A stretch of DNA of 64,000 nucleotides from an uncultured Prevotella sp. (GTDB lineage: Bacteria; Bacteroidota; Bacteroidia; Bacteroidales; Bacteroidaceae). Each line of letters begins with the position of its first letter. Position 1 is the stretch's first letter. The notes beneath the pieces were generated by a model. The model ran no database searches. It was not told the origin of the DNA and saw only the letters and a list, made by a program, of their open reading frames with translations. The DNA is taken from NCBI GenBank assembly GCA_900551055.1, contig URUK01000013.1:1-64000 (forward strand). Reading direction: 5' to 3'. The translations under genes were made by a program, and so were the position numbers. Positions 1-8,746 of this stretch are shown one piece after another.

Positions 1-171
1 ACGATTACCGAGTGCCTCACTTGAAAACGATTATTTACTGAAAATAGAATAAAAAACATCCAACAAAACTGCGGATGAACCGCCTTTTGCATGGCTATCC
101 GTAACCTGCTTATTATAAGCACAATAGCATTCCGGACGCAAACTCACATCAATATTATATGCAGAGGCAAC

Positions 172-216
172 AAAAACACCGCCACGCTGCAGGCGACGCC
201 GTGCCACGTGGCGGTG
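172..216 (-). terminator. Rho-independent-like terminator of the 238-1095 gene
   Basis: A 10-bp stem (CACCGCCACG at 177-186 with CGTGGCGGTG at 207-216) is followed, in the minus direction, by a T-rich run (TTTTTGTTGC). It lies 22 nt beyond the stop codon of the minus-strand gene. The first 171 bases hold nothing else I can support. Confidence 0.6.
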
Positions 217-237
217 AAAAGCTTGTCAAATGTTACC

Positions 238-1095
238 TTATCTTACAACGAATTTCAGCGAGGCACGGCCTGCCTTGGCTACATATATGCCGCCAGGCAG
301 GTTTAGCTGTACGGTGTCGCCCGCCTTAACAGTGAGTACTCGGCTGCCCGACACACTGTAAACAGCGGCAACGCCGTTGGCCGCACGGTAGCTCAACGAG
401 TTCCCGTCGTAAAAGATTGCTTCCGCACCGGTGTTGACATTGCCTATTCCAGCCGATATTTTCACACCAGTCAGCTTCACGTCGTCAATACGTATGCCGC
501 CGTCCTCGTTGGGCACCGCACTTGTGAATGTCAGCGAAACGCCATCAGCCGCAGGCACACCGGCAACTCCACTTACAAGAGTCCATTCCTTGCTGCCGCG
601 GTTAAGTTCAAGTTTGCTGAAGTCAGCAAGCTCTGTTGTCCCGCCACCGGCCGTACATGTAAGCTTCATGCAGTCGACATCAGCCACCAATGTCTCGCCT
701 TTCGAGGCGTCATACTCATCCGCCGCGTTCTTCCCGAACGCTCCGAAGGAGAGCTTGACGTCCTTGTAATCCCTGGTGTCAATGCCAGATATGGTGAAAG
801 TAGCATTTCCCTTGAAGTAAAGGTTGCCGTCCGCGGATGCTCCATCATAGTCTGACGGGTTGTTTGTACGCACGTTGATGCTGCTCCCTGTTGCTTCGTC
901 GGCAGTCCAGGCGAACACGCTTGCCGGGTTATTTCCCCAAACGTGTTCCCCAAGCGGCTCGTCCTTCTCACTTGAAGCGGTGCCGAAATCCTCATGGAAT
1001 ATCGTCACCTCGCCCTGCGCCAGCACGTCTGACGATACGGCCATCATCGCGGCCACGGCCGCACACTTGCATAAAACGATGTAGTTTTTCTTCAT
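238..1095 (-). CDS. Secreted protein with short C-terminal sorting-like tail
   Basis: A 285-residue exported protein of unknown function. An N-terminal signal peptide (Lys-Lys, hydrophobic core, predicted cut near VLA-QG at about residue 27) is followed by a beta-rich body that resembles the jelly-roll modules of Bacteroidota secreted proteins. The last ~40 residues (Val-Tyr-Ser-Val-Ser-Gly, then LPGGIYVAKAG, ending FVVR) resemble a short type-A type IX secretion C-terminal domain. The start is the ATG at 1095; the in-frame TTG six bases earlier is less likely. A TAATTTTG -7 box lies 26 nt upstream and a hairpin terminator follows the stop, so it is probably monocistronic. The 55125-56567 protein shares this tail. 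The sorting-tail reading is inference. Confidence 0.75.
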   Translation of the reverse strand: MKKNYIVLCKCAAVAAMMAVSSDVLAQGEVTIFHEDFGTASSEKDEPLGEHVWGNNPASVFAWTADEATGSSINVRTNNPSDYDGASADGNLYFKGNATFTISGIDTRDYKDVKLSFGAFGKNAADEYDASKGETLVADVDCMKLTCTAGGGTTELADFSKLELNRGSKEWTLVSGVAGVPAADGVSLTFTSAVPNEDGGIRIDDVKLTGVKISAGIGNVNTGAEAIFYDGNSLSYRAANGVAAVYSVSGSRVLTVKAGDTVQLNLPGGIYVAKAGRASLKFVVR

Positions 1096-1121
1096 AATCA
1101 ATATGTTTTTTGTTGCAACCG

Positions 1122-1129
1122 CAAAATTA
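1122..1129 (-). promoter_or_regulatory. -7 promoter box TAATTTTG
   Basis: Matches the Bacteroidota primary sigma -7 consensus TAnnTTTG and sits 26 nt upstream of the ATG at 1095. No clear -33 TTTG was found. Confidence 0.5.
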
Positions 1130-1296
1130 TCCCGGTACCGTTACACTGTTTTTTCATTTGTTTTTCAATGCCGTTGCATGTGTCGCAAGTAATTGTTTCG
1201 AAACATCCGCGCAACATCCGCGCAACAAACAATGCCGTATTTTGCACAAAAATCAGTAAAAAACTCAAAATTCCACACAAACATAAATTACCGATT

Positions 1297-2673
1297 ATGA
1301 AACATTACATGTTAGCGTTGTGCCTGACGGCGGCCGTTACGGCAATTCCGCAAGGCACGTTGCACGCACAGATGCTCAACGGAGACTCCGAAGAAAAGAA
1401 GGAAGCCGCCGTAAAGAGCTTCGTAGAAAATGGGAAACTGCACTTCAAGACCGCCAACGGCAAGTTCCACTGGTGGCTCGACAACCGCATCTATCTTGAC
1501 GCGGCCGGCTACATCCCCACCAAGAGCGTTGACGGCCTGCAGTCGAAAACGAACAAAGACCTTGAAGAAGACGACGGCAAGTTCCGCTTCAGCAACGGCG
1601 TGACGCTGCGCCGCGCGCGCTTCGCCATAAAGGCTACGCTGTATGACAAGTGGTTTGCCGAGTTCGACCTCGACTTCGCCCACAATGAACTCGACGTTAA
1701 AGACATGTACATCGGCTACAAATTTTCAGACCACCTTAAAATAAAGGCAGGACAGTTCAAGGAGCCCATGAGCTTCGAGAGCACAACAAGCTCGCGCTAC
1801 CTGCAAAGCATCGAGCGCCCCATGCCCGTTGACATATTCGCCTCAGGACGCCATCTCGGCGTGTCGCTGACCGGCTGGGGACGCCACTGGTGGGCTTCAG
1901 GCGGTGTATTCGGCTCACAAGTCGACCTCATACAGAAGGAGCGCAACCGCGGAAGCGACGGCTACGCTTTCACCGGACGTGTGGCCGTATCGCCCGTATG
2001 CAACGACGAAACGACCGTCCACGTCGGCGGATATGCCACTTTCCGCACCCCCGATGCCAACGGTACGGAGAACCGGACGGTGGAGTTCCGCGGACTGCCA
2101 GAGAGCGAAGTAGACTACCGCCGCTTCGTTGACGCGGAGGTGGAGAACGTCAACCATTACTACACCCTTGGCTACGAGCTGGCCGTAAGACACAAGAAAT
2201 GGCTGGCCTTAGGAGAGTATCTCTTCACGAGCGTCAACCGCTACGGCCTTAACGGCACGCAGAAGTACCACCTGAAAAACGCCACTTTCAACGGATGGTA
2301 CGCCAAGCTGTCTTACATGATACTCGGCCAGGCACGCCAATACGAACCGTCAGAAGCCGAATTCGGCCCGATGAAGGTCAACCGAAAGGGCGGAAACCTT
2401 GAGCTGACGGCCCACTACAGCACAGTAAACCTTAACGACTTCCACGACGCACGCGCCGTAATCACCGGCGGAAAGGCAAACTCTTACTCCGTATCGCTCA
2501 ACTGGTATCCCACCTCCAACATAATGCTCGGCCTGAATTACGTGTTCATGGACAACGACAAATACGCCGACTCGAAGGGGCACATAACATCTGACGGGAA
2601 GAGCCTTAGGGAAGTACGCCCCGACGGACTTGACTTCAGTATCATCCAGACACGGCTGATGCTGTCGTTCTAA
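1297..2673 (+). CDS. OprO/OprP-like outer membrane porin
   Basis: A 458-residue outer membrane beta-barrel of the phosphate-selective porin O/P family, which forms trimeric anion-selective channels in characterised members. The start is the ATG at 1297, which gives a good signal peptide (MKHYMLALCLTAAV, cut near LHA-QM); the frame is open further upstream but lacks signal character there. Typical family features are the N-terminal FHWWLDNRIYLDAAGY segment, the RRARFAIKATLYDKWFAEFDLDF strand pair (about residues 110-135), the GQFKEPMSFE stretch, and a C-terminal strand ending in Phe (TRLMLSF). The lipoprotein gene at 2758 follows after 84 nt in the same direction. Substrate, phosphate or otherwise, cannot be read from sequence. 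Confidence 0.85.
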   Translation: MKHYMLALCLTAAVTAIPQGTLHAQMLNGDSEEKKEAAVKSFVENGKLHFKTANGKFHWWLDNRIYLDAAGYIPTKSVDGLQSKTNKDLEEDDGKFRFSNGVTLRRARFAIKATLYDKWFAEFDLDFAHNELDVKDMYIGYKFSDHLKIKAGQFKEPMSFESTTSSRYLQSIERPMPVDIFASGRHLGVSLTGWGRHWWASGGVFGSQVDLIQKERNRGSDGYAFTGRVAVSPVCNDETTVHVGGYATFRTPDANGTENRTVEFRGLPESEVDYRRFVDAEVENVNHYYTLGYELAVRHKKWLALGEYLFTSVNRYGLNGTQKYHLKNATFNGWYAKLSYMILGQARQYEPSEAEFGPMKVNRKGGNLELTAHYSTVNLNDFHDARAVITGGKANSYSVSLNWYPTSNIMLGLNYVFMDNDKYADSKGHITSDGKSLREVRPDGLDFSIIQTRLMLSF

Positions 2674-2757
2674 GCGGCAAGGGAACAGGAAGACAACGGG
2701 CAACGGCATTACAGCCCGACGCCCGGAAAGAACAAGCATTAAACAAATATTAAGAAA

Positions 2758-3732
2758 ATGAGACCAAAGTATCTTATCATTTCATTGCTAATCGGCTCGC
2801 TGGCCGTCACCGGCTGCAAGACCGACAGCGAAGACGACCTGCCCGGATGGGGCGGCGACGGCGACGGTACAACGACGGAATCGAGCGTTGTATTCAACGA
2901 AATCTGCGGCAAGCAGGACCCCGACGACGACTGGATAGAGCTGTACAACATGGGTAACGAGGACGTAGACTTAGGCGGAGCGGTGATAATTAAGACCGAC
3001 GAAGACGGCAAGGACGAGACGATATACTCGTTCCCGACAAGCAAGGAGCTTAAGGCCGGCGAATTTTTGGTAATCGCCACACTTACAGGAGAACTGCAAG
3101 CCGGGGTATCAAACTCGAAGGAAGTAGGGTTTACGCTCATCGACAAGAACGGCAACGTGCTTGACAAGTTTGACCGTGACAGCGACGTGGGCAAGGACGT
3201 GACCCACGACGAAGGCGGCAGCTACGCCCGCATACCCGACGGAACAGGCAAGTGGGAGGTGGCCGGCAAGTGCACCCGAGGCGCATCGAACACCGGCGGA
3301 GAGCCCGTCACAGCACCTTCCGTGGTTCTAAACGAGGTGTGCGGACAGCAAGATCCTGACGATGACTGGATAGAACTGTACAACACGGGCACAGAAAACG
3401 CTGACATCAGCGGAATGACAATTGTAAAGACAGACGAAGACGGCTTGGACGAGGACATCTTTGTAGTGCCCGACGGAACAACGATAGGCGCCGGGGAATA
3501 CCTTGTCATAGCAACACTCACAGGCGAGTTGCAGGCCGGAATATCCAACAAAAAGGAAGTTGCGCTGACGCTAATCATGCCTGACGGTACAGTACTTGAC
3601 AAGTTTGAGCGCGACGTCAACATAGGCGTTGACGAACGTCACGAGGAAAACGGCAGCTACGCACGCCTGCCAAACGGCACCGGCAGCTGGGCTATAACGG
3701 CGACATGCACACGTGGCGAAGCCAATAAATGA
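2758..3732 (+). CDS. Lipoprotein with tandem lamin-tail (LTD) domains
   Basis: A 324-residue lipoprotein. The signal peptide ends in the lipobox LAVTGC (Cys19), followed by an acidic, Gly-rich linker. The mature part is two copies of a ~135-residue module (about 41-175 and 186-324), each beginning with VVFNEICG or VVLNEVCG, then QDPDDDWIELYN and a conserved GEF/YLVIATLTGELQAG core, and ending with GSYARxPxGTG and a CTRG motif. This is the lamin-tail domain pattern (EhN-WIELYN). LTDs in bacterial surface proteins are thought to mediate binding or anchoring. The duplication is high-identity, which suggests recent internal repeat growth. Ligand unknown. Confidence 0.8.
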   Translation: MRPKYLIISLLIGSLAVTGCKTDSEDDLPGWGGDGDGTTTESSVVFNEICGKQDPDDDWIELYNMGNEDVDLGGAVIIKTDEDGKDETIYSFPTSKELKAGEFLVIATLTGELQAGVSNSKEVGFTLIDKNGNVLDKFDRDSDVGKDVTHDEGGSYARIPDGTGKWEVAGKCTRGASNTGGEPVTAPSVVLNEVCGQQDPDDDWIELYNTGTENADISGMTIVKTDEDGLDEDIFVVPDGTTIGAGEYLVIATLTGELQAGISNKKEVALTLIMPDGTVLDKFERDVNIGVDERHEENGSYARLPNGTGSWAITATCTRGEANK

Positions 3733-3771
3733 CATCGCAGGCAGAGACGTCCGTGGCGGATTTGTAACTCA

Positions 3772-3850
3772 CTGATAATCAACGCCGTTGAAAAAGGCCA
3801 CATATTAGACGGCAAAAGGCCGTGTTTTGCGATGCAAAACACGGCCTTTT
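3772..3850. repeat. Class A repeat A1 with bidirectional terminator hairpin
   Basis: A left module (CTGATAATCA at 3772) leads into A-type palindromes. The core is a perfect 17-bp stem, AAAAGGCCGTGTTTTGC (3814-3830) with its complement (3834-3850) around a 3-nt loop. It sits between the convergent genes ending at 3732 and 4016, so it could end transcription from both sides. Confidence 0.75.
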
Positions 3851-4015
3851 ACATTGCAATTTACCGTCAATTGAATTCATCCGCAATTCTATCGGACTAT
3901 TTCAAGTTCTCAATCCAGGCTACATGGTGTCTCGTTTGATAAAATCAAAACATATCCTTGAATCGCGAACGAACCATCCATAAAATATCGTTCCGCCACG
4001 ACTTGCGCCGCAGGG

Positions 4016-5359
4016 TCACACTATCGGCAGGCTGATGCCGTTGATTTTCTGGTACACGTCGAGTGCATACACGTCGGTCATGCCGCTGATATAGTCGATG
4101 ACTGCCATGAGGCGCGTCTCCAGGTCGTCGGCGTTGATGTCGTACTGGCTGCTCACGCGGCTGATAAGCTGGCGCGAGTAGAAGCGCGACGGATTTGACA
4201 CAGCGTCGACCATGGCCTCCATCAGCGTAGCCATAATCTTGTAACCGCTAAGTTCCACGTCAAGCACGGGCTTGCTTTTGTAAATTTTCTCCTTCGATAA
4301 AATGGCGCATTTCCGGTATGCTTCGGCAAGCCTCGGCTCGATGTTTTCGACCAGGCATCCCCTCATCGTGCCGTTCATGATGTCTTCCTCATGGCGGATG
4401 AAGGCGTCGACGCACGCCCTTTCGAGCGCGCCTATTGCACAGGCGCGCATGTAAACCACGCGCTCGTTCTCGTCGGTGATGCCCTCGTCCTTTATCCTTT
4501 GCCTTATGCTGTTTTGCGCCTTTTCATCGAAGAAACCAAGGAAAAGGCGTTCAGTCTCATCGTAAGTCACTATCTTCAGCTTGTGGGCGTCCTCGATGTC
4601 CATTATTTCGTAACAGATGTCGTCGGCGGCCTCGACCAGATACACGAGCGGATGGCGTGCATATTCTATCGGCATGCCGTCGGCCGACTTGCGGATTATG
4701 CCCAATTCATCGGCAATCCGTTCGTAAATACCGCTCTCCGACATGAAAAATCCGAACTTTCCGTGCCCCCGTTCGGCAATGGTTGACGCGAAAGGATACT
4801 TCACTATGGATGCAAGCGTGGTGTAGGTCATCACGAAGCCGCCGTCACGCCGACCCTTGAAGCGGTGCGCAAGCAGGCGGAACGCGTTGGCGTTGCCCTC
4901 AAAGTGGGTGATGTCCGCCCAGAAGCCTGGGCTTACCTTGTCTTTCAACGCCTTGCCGGCGCCCTCGGTGAAGAACGTCTGTATGGCCTTTTCGCCCGAA
5001 TGTCCGAACGGAGGATTGCCCATGTCGTGAGCCAGACAGGCCGTGCTCACCACTGTTCCTATCTGCGGAAACAGCGTCCGGGTCAGCTCCGGGCGCGTCT
5101 TCATAATGGCATGGGCAACGTCGCTGCCCAACGACATGCCCACGCTGGCAACCTCAAGACTGTGGGTAAGGCGGTTGTGAACGAATATGCTGCCCGGCAA
5201 GGGGAACACCTGGGTCTTGTTCTGCATCCTACGGAAAGGCGCGGAGAAGATAAGCCGGTCATAATCGCGTTTGAACTCGGAGCGGTCGTCGTGGCGCATC
5301 GTGTGCCGGTGCTCCTGTCCGAGCCGCTTGTCGGATATAAGTTTTTCCCAAATCATCAT
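4016..5359 (-). CDS. dgt: Deoxyguanosinetriphosphate triphosphohydrolase-like protein
   Basis: A 447-residue HD-domain dNTP triphosphohydrolase, which cleaves dGTP (and possibly other dNTPs) to deoxynucleoside plus triphosphate in the cytosol. The N-terminus has the family signature FKRDYDRLIFSAPFRRMQNKTQV (residues 29-51) and HNRLTHSLEV (His66). The HD pair is CLAHDMGNPPFGH (His111-Asp112), with downstream His and Asp ligands expected in LVYLVEAADDICY. Length fits the long Dgt type. Either of two adjacent ATGs could start it. It is divergent from dut across 263 nt; its promoter box (5516-5523) lies about 155 nt upstream, so the leader contains inverted repeat C1. Pairing with dut suggests shared control of the dNTP pool. 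Confidence 0.92.
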   Translation of the reverse strand: MMIWEKLISDKRLGQEHRHTMRHDDRSEFKRDYDRLIFSAPFRRMQNKTQVFPLPGSIFVHNRLTHSLEVASVGMSLGSDVAHAIMKTRPELTRTLFPQIGTVVSTACLAHDMGNPPFGHSGEKAIQTFFTEGAGKALKDKVSPGFWADITHFEGNANAFRLLAHRFKGRRDGGFVMTYTTLASIVKYPFASTIAERGHGKFGFFMSESGIYERIADELGIIRKSADGMPIEYARHPLVYLVEAADDICYEIMDIEDAHKLKIVTYDETERLFLGFFDEKAQNSIRQRIKDEGITDENERVVYMRACAIGALERACVDAFIRHEEDIMNGTMRGCLVENIEPRLAEAYRKCAILSKEKIYKSKPVLDVELSGYKIMATLMEAMVDAVSNPSRFYSRQLISRVSSQYDINADDLETRLMAVIDYISGMTDVYALDVYQKINGISLPIV

Positions 5360-5364
5360 GTTTT

Positions 5365-5505
5365 CAATTCATAATTCACAATGAATAATCCACAATTAAG
5401 TCGCGCATCAATTCTCAATCCATAACCCAAATTAGGATGAAAGGGCACAATGCGCCATGAAACGCGCAGCCCAATTATGAATTATGGATTATGAATTGTG
5501 AATTG
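5365..5505. repeat. Class C inverted repeat C1 (7-bp units) in the dgt leader
   Basis: The left arm (5365-5400) is built of heptamer variants such as ATTCATA, ATTCACA and ATCCACA. The right arm (5471-5505) is its imperfect complement (ATGAATT, ATGGATT, ATGAATTGTG). The spacer is ~70 nt. It lies between the dgt promoter box and the dgt start, so it would be transcribed as a 5' leader hairpin. Confidence 0.75.
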
Positions 5506-5515
5506 ATTTACGCCG

Positions 5516-5523
5516 CAAAAGTA
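5516..5523 (-). promoter_or_regulatory. -7 promoter box TACTTTTG of dgt
   Basis: Exact TAnnTTTG match on the minus strand, 65 nt from the plus-strand box of the dut operon. It implies a ~150-nt dgt leader. Confidence 0.55.
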
Positions 5524-5587
5524 ATCTAAAAATGGCTAAATTCTTTCTTTTTAATGGCAAAACAGCCTTTATGTGAATATTATTCGT

Positions 5588-5595
5588 TACTTTTG
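5588..5595 (+). promoter_or_regulatory. -7 promoter box TACTTTTG of the dut operon
   Basis: Exact TAnnTTTG match 27 nt upstream of the ATG at 5623. It supports that start over the more upstream in-frame ATG at 5554, which lies before the box. Confidence 0.6.
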
Positions 5596-5622
5596 CACCT
5601 TAATAATAATATAACAAGCACC

Positions 5623-6060
5623 ATGGTTAAAGTGAAAATCATCAACAAGGGACACCAGCCCTTGCCTGCATACGCCACGCCGCAAAGCGCCGGCATGGAC
5701 CTCAGAGCCAACATCGACGCGCCCGTAACGCTGCGCCCGATGGAGCGGAAGCTCATCCCCACGGGGCTTTACATGGCACTGCCCGAGGGCTATGAGGCGC
5801 AGGTCCGTCCGCGCAGCGGCCTCGCACTGAAGCACGGCCTGACCGTGCTCAACTCGCCGGGAACAATAGACTCCGACTACCGCGGCGAGGTAATGGTGCT
5901 CCTGGTGAACCTTTCGGGCGAGGAGTTCACCGTGAACGACGGCGAGCGCATAGCCCAGATGGTTATCGCGCGGCACGAAACAGCGGTGTTCGAAGAGGCC
6001 GACCGCCTTGACGACACGGAGCGCGGAGCCGGCGGTTACGGACATACCGGAGTGAAATAA
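5623..6060 (+). CDS. dut: dUTP diphosphatase
   Basis: A 145-residue homotrimeric dUTPase that converts dUTP to dUMP and pyrophosphate, preventing uracil incorporation and feeding dTMP synthesis. All five conserved motifs are visible: I AGMDLRA (23-29), II RPRSGLALKHG (62-72), III NSPGTIDSDYRGEV (77-90, with the catalytic Asp83 and Tyr86), IV GERIAQMVI (107-115), and V ERGAGGYGHTG (133-143). The ATG at 5623 is chosen because it follows the promoter box and gives the normal family length; the in-frame ATG at 5554 would add 23 atypical residues. It is the first gene of an operon with the TPR, DUF4292 and EnvC-like genes. Confidence 0.95.
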   Translation: MVKVKIINKGHQPLPAYATPQSAGMDLRANIDAPVTLRPMERKLIPTGLYMALPEGYEAQVRPRSGLALKHGLTVLNSPGTIDSDYRGEVMVLLVNLSGEEFTVNDGERIAQMVIARHETAVFEEADRLDDTERGAGGYGHTGVK

Positions 6061-6087
6061 GCAACTGCCCTTTACAAAGGAACATAC

Positions 6088-7863
6088 ATGACAAGGAACA
6101 TTTTGCACCTGCTGATTTGCCTGTCGGCGGCATTGCTCGCCGCAAGTTGCGGCGGAACACGGCATGTAGAAGAGGCCGTGGCACAGGCGGAAACCACCGC
6201 CGGCAACCTGCCTGCCATCAGCCACAACGACAGCCTGCGCTTCAAAATCTATTATTTCGAGGCAATAAAGCAGCAGTCAAGCGGCAACTTCGACGCCGCC
6301 TACGACCTGCTAAGACACTGTCTCGAAATCAATCCAAACGCCGCAGAAGCTTACTTCATGCTCTCTTTCTATGACGGAATACTGAAAAACGACTCCACCG
6401 CAGTGGCCGATGTAAAGAAAGCGTCAGAGCTCAGCCCGGGCAACAACGCCTATCTGGAACGCCTTGGAGCCGGATATTTCAGCATGAACAACCTCGAAGA
6501 AGCCACAAAGGCATACGAGAAGCTGGCAAAAAACAGTCCTGAACGCTCCGACGTGCTCGACATCCTGGCTCAACTCTACGGGCGGCAGAAGGACTACGAC
6601 AAGATGCTCGACGTGCTCCAGCGTATGGAAACGCTTGAAGGCGCGAACGAAGACCTCACCCTCGCCAAGATGAGGGTTTACTCCCTGCAAGGCAAGAAGC
6701 AGGAAGAGTTTAACGAACTGAAGTCGATGGCGGCCAAATATCCCAACGACATGAACTACCGTGTGATGATGGGCAACTGGCTGTTGCAGAACGGAAAGGC
6801 CGACGAAGCATACAAACAGTACGAAGAAGTGCTGAAAGCCGAGCCGGGAAACACCGACGCACGGATGTCGCTGATTGACTATTACAGGACCACCGGGCTT
6901 GGCCTGAAGGCCGACTCGCTGCAAGAGGCGCTGCTGTTAAACCCGAAAACGCCCAAGGACAGCAAGATTGTGCTGATAAGGCAGGCCGTTTCGGAAAGCG
7001 AACAGCAGGGAGGCGACAGCACGAAGGTGCTCAACCTGTTCAGGAAAATACTTGCCGAGCCGCAGGAAACGTCAGACATGGCGGAGCTTTACGCCGCATA
7101 CATGACGCTGAAAAACATGCCGCAAGACTCCATCTCGAAAGTTCTTGAAACGGTGCTCGCCATCTCTCCCGACAACGTCGGCGCCCGGCTGCAGCTTATC
7201 CAGGCTGAATGGAACGAGCAAGACTTCGACCGCGTGGCCGAGCTTTCACGCCAGGCAATCGACTATAACCCCGAAGAAATGGCGTTTTATTACTTCCTCG
7301 GACTGGCCTACGTACAGAAAGACGACGATGACAGCGCGCTCGAAGCGCTGCGACGGGGCGTAAGCCAGATTAACCAACAGAGCAACAAAGACCTCGTTTC
7401 AGACTTTTACGCCATCATGGGAGACATCCTCCACGACAAGCAACTTGACGAAGAGGCTTACGCAGCTTATGACTCTTGCCTGCAATGGAAGGACGACAAC
7501 TACGGATGCCTTAACAACTACGCCTACTACCTGTCTGAAGAGAACCGCGAACTGGCCAAGGCCGAGCAGATGAGTTATCGCACGGTGCAGGCCGAACCGG
7601 ACAATCCCACCTTCCTTGACACCTACGCATGGATACTGTTCAAGCGCAAGAAATACGCCGAAGCCATGCAATACATCAACATGGCGGTGGACAACGACAC
7701 GACGAAAAGCGCGGTAATAACAGAACATGCGGGCGACATCCACGCCGTGAACGGCGACATCGAGGGCGCAATAAAGTTCTGGCAGCAGGCTTTGGAAGCC
7801 GGTTCGGATAACGACAAGGCCATCAGACAAAAAATAAAACTAAAGAAATATGTGGAAGAATAA
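6088..7863 (+). CDS. TPR-repeat lipoprotein
   Basis: A 591-residue predicted lipoprotein (lipobox LLAASC, Cys21) made almost entirely of tetratricopeptide repeats, visible as recurring patterns such as DAYDLLRHCLEINPNAAEAYFML, EEATKAYEKLAKNSPERSDVL and KYAEAMQYINMAVDNDTTKSAVITEHAGDIH. TPRs are protein-protein scaffolds. The start is 27 nt after dut, and the end overlaps the next gene by 14 nt, which implies translational coupling with the DUF4292 lipoprotein. In Bacteroidota, dut, TPR, DUF4292 and an M23/EnvC gene are commonly linked, pointing to a role in the cell envelope, but the exact partner is unknown. Confidence 0.9.
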   Translation: MTRNILHLLICLSAALLAASCGGTRHVEEAVAQAETTAGNLPAISHNDSLRFKIYYFEAIKQQSSGNFDAAYDLLRHCLEINPNAAEAYFMLSFYDGILKNDSTAVADVKKASELSPGNNAYLERLGAGYFSMNNLEEATKAYEKLAKNSPERSDVLDILAQLYGRQKDYDKMLDVLQRMETLEGANEDLTLAKMRVYSLQGKKQEEFNELKSMAAKYPNDMNYRVMMGNWLLQNGKADEAYKQYEEVLKAEPGNTDARMSLIDYYRTTGLGLKADSLQEALLLNPKTPKDSKIVLIRQAVSESEQQGGDSTKVLNLFRKILAEPQETSDMAELYAAYMTLKNMPQDSISKVLETVLAISPDNVGARLQLIQAEWNEQDFDRVAELSRQAIDYNPEEMAFYYFLGLAYVQKDDDDSALEALRRGVSQINQQSNKDLVSDFYAIMGDILHDKQLDEEAYAAYDSCLQWKDDNYGCLNNYAYYLSEENRELAKAEQMSYRTVQAEPDNPTFLDTYAWILFKRKKYAEAMQYINMAVDNDTTKSAVITEHAGDIHAVNGDIEGAIKFWQQALEAGSDNDKAIRQKIKLKKYVEE

Positions 7864-8746
7864 AGGCAGACTGCCATACTGGATAATGCTTATTGCAATG
7901 TCGGCCGTCATGGTTTCATGCGGCACAAAGAAGGCTTTGGTCGACACAAAGCGGCACGACGGCGGCACGGCAAGCACTATCGTTCCGACAGAGAACGAGA
8001 AAATGGACTTCATGCGCATGGTTTATGACAATGAAGTCTACACCCAAAGCATCGCTTCAAAAATCAAGTTCACCATCAACACCGGACGTAAAGACCTGTC
8101 GGTAAGCGGCTCTTTGCGGATGAAAAAGGACGAAGTGATACGCATCCAGCTTACGCCGCTCGGCCTGATGGAGGTAGGCAGGCTTGAATTTACCAAGGAC
8201 TATGTCCTCCTTATGGACCGTATGAACAAGGAATATGTCAAGGCCAGCTACTCCGACGTTGACTTCTTACGGAAAAACGGACTTGACTTCTACGCCCTGC
8301 AAGCTCTCTTTTGGAACCAGCTTTTCGTTCCCGGCGAGCAGAAAATAACCGATTCAACGCTTAAAAAGTTCTCAGTCACGTTCAGCGAGGCCGCTGCCAA
8401 GGCCGTCATCTCGCTGCAACGCGGCAGCATGGACTACCGTTGGAACGCCGACAAGGCTACAGGCAGGCTTCGCTCCGTTGACGTAACATACAGCGGAACG
8501 TCAACGGGCAAGACCACCGTGACCTGCAACTACGGCTCGTTCAAAGCCGTAGGGCGCAAGCAGTTCCCAACGGACATCACGCTGCTTATGAAGAGCGACG
8601 CGGTGAAAGGCGGCAACCCGATGAGCGTGAACATATCAATCAACGACATCGACACGGACGGCGACTGGGACACATTCACCTCAATATCAGGCAAATACAA
8701 GCAGGTCAGCGTGCAGGATGTCATGAACCGACTTTTGAAAATGTAA
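7850..8746 (+). CDS. DUF4292 lipoprotein (LolA/LolB-like fold expected)
   Basis: A 298-residue lipoprotein (lipobox VMVSC, Cys24) of the DUF4292 family. Visible family traits are the IASKIKFTINTGRKDLSVSGSLRMKKDEVIRIQLTPLGLMEVGRLEFTKDYVLLMDRMNKEYVKASYSDVDFL block (about residues 65-135). That pattern is shared with LolA/LolB-like lipid-binding folds. It overlaps the TPR gene by 14 nt and its stop codon directly abuts the ATG of the EnvC-like gene. Likely location is the periplasmic face of a membrane. A role in lipoprotein or lipid handling is inference from fold and context. Confidence 0.85.
   Translation: MWKNKGRLPYWIMLIAMSAVMVSCGTKKALVDTKRHDGGTASTIVPTENEKMDFMRMVYDNEVYTQSIASKIKFTINTGRKDLSVSGSLRMKKDEVIRIQLTPLGLMEVGRLEFTKDYVLLMDRMNKEYVKASYSDVDFLRKNGLDFYALQALFWNQLFVPGEQKITDSTLKKFSVTFSEAAAKAVISLQRGSMDYRWNADKATGRLRSVDVTYSGTSTGKTTVTCNYGSFKAVGRKQFPTDITLLMKSDAVKGGNPMSVNISINDIDTDGDWDTFTSISGKYKQVSVQDVMNRLLKM

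Noticed and set aside
1168..1296. Upstream extension of the porin gene
   Set aside because: The frame is open, but the extra 43 residues precede an intact signal peptide that must be N-terminal.
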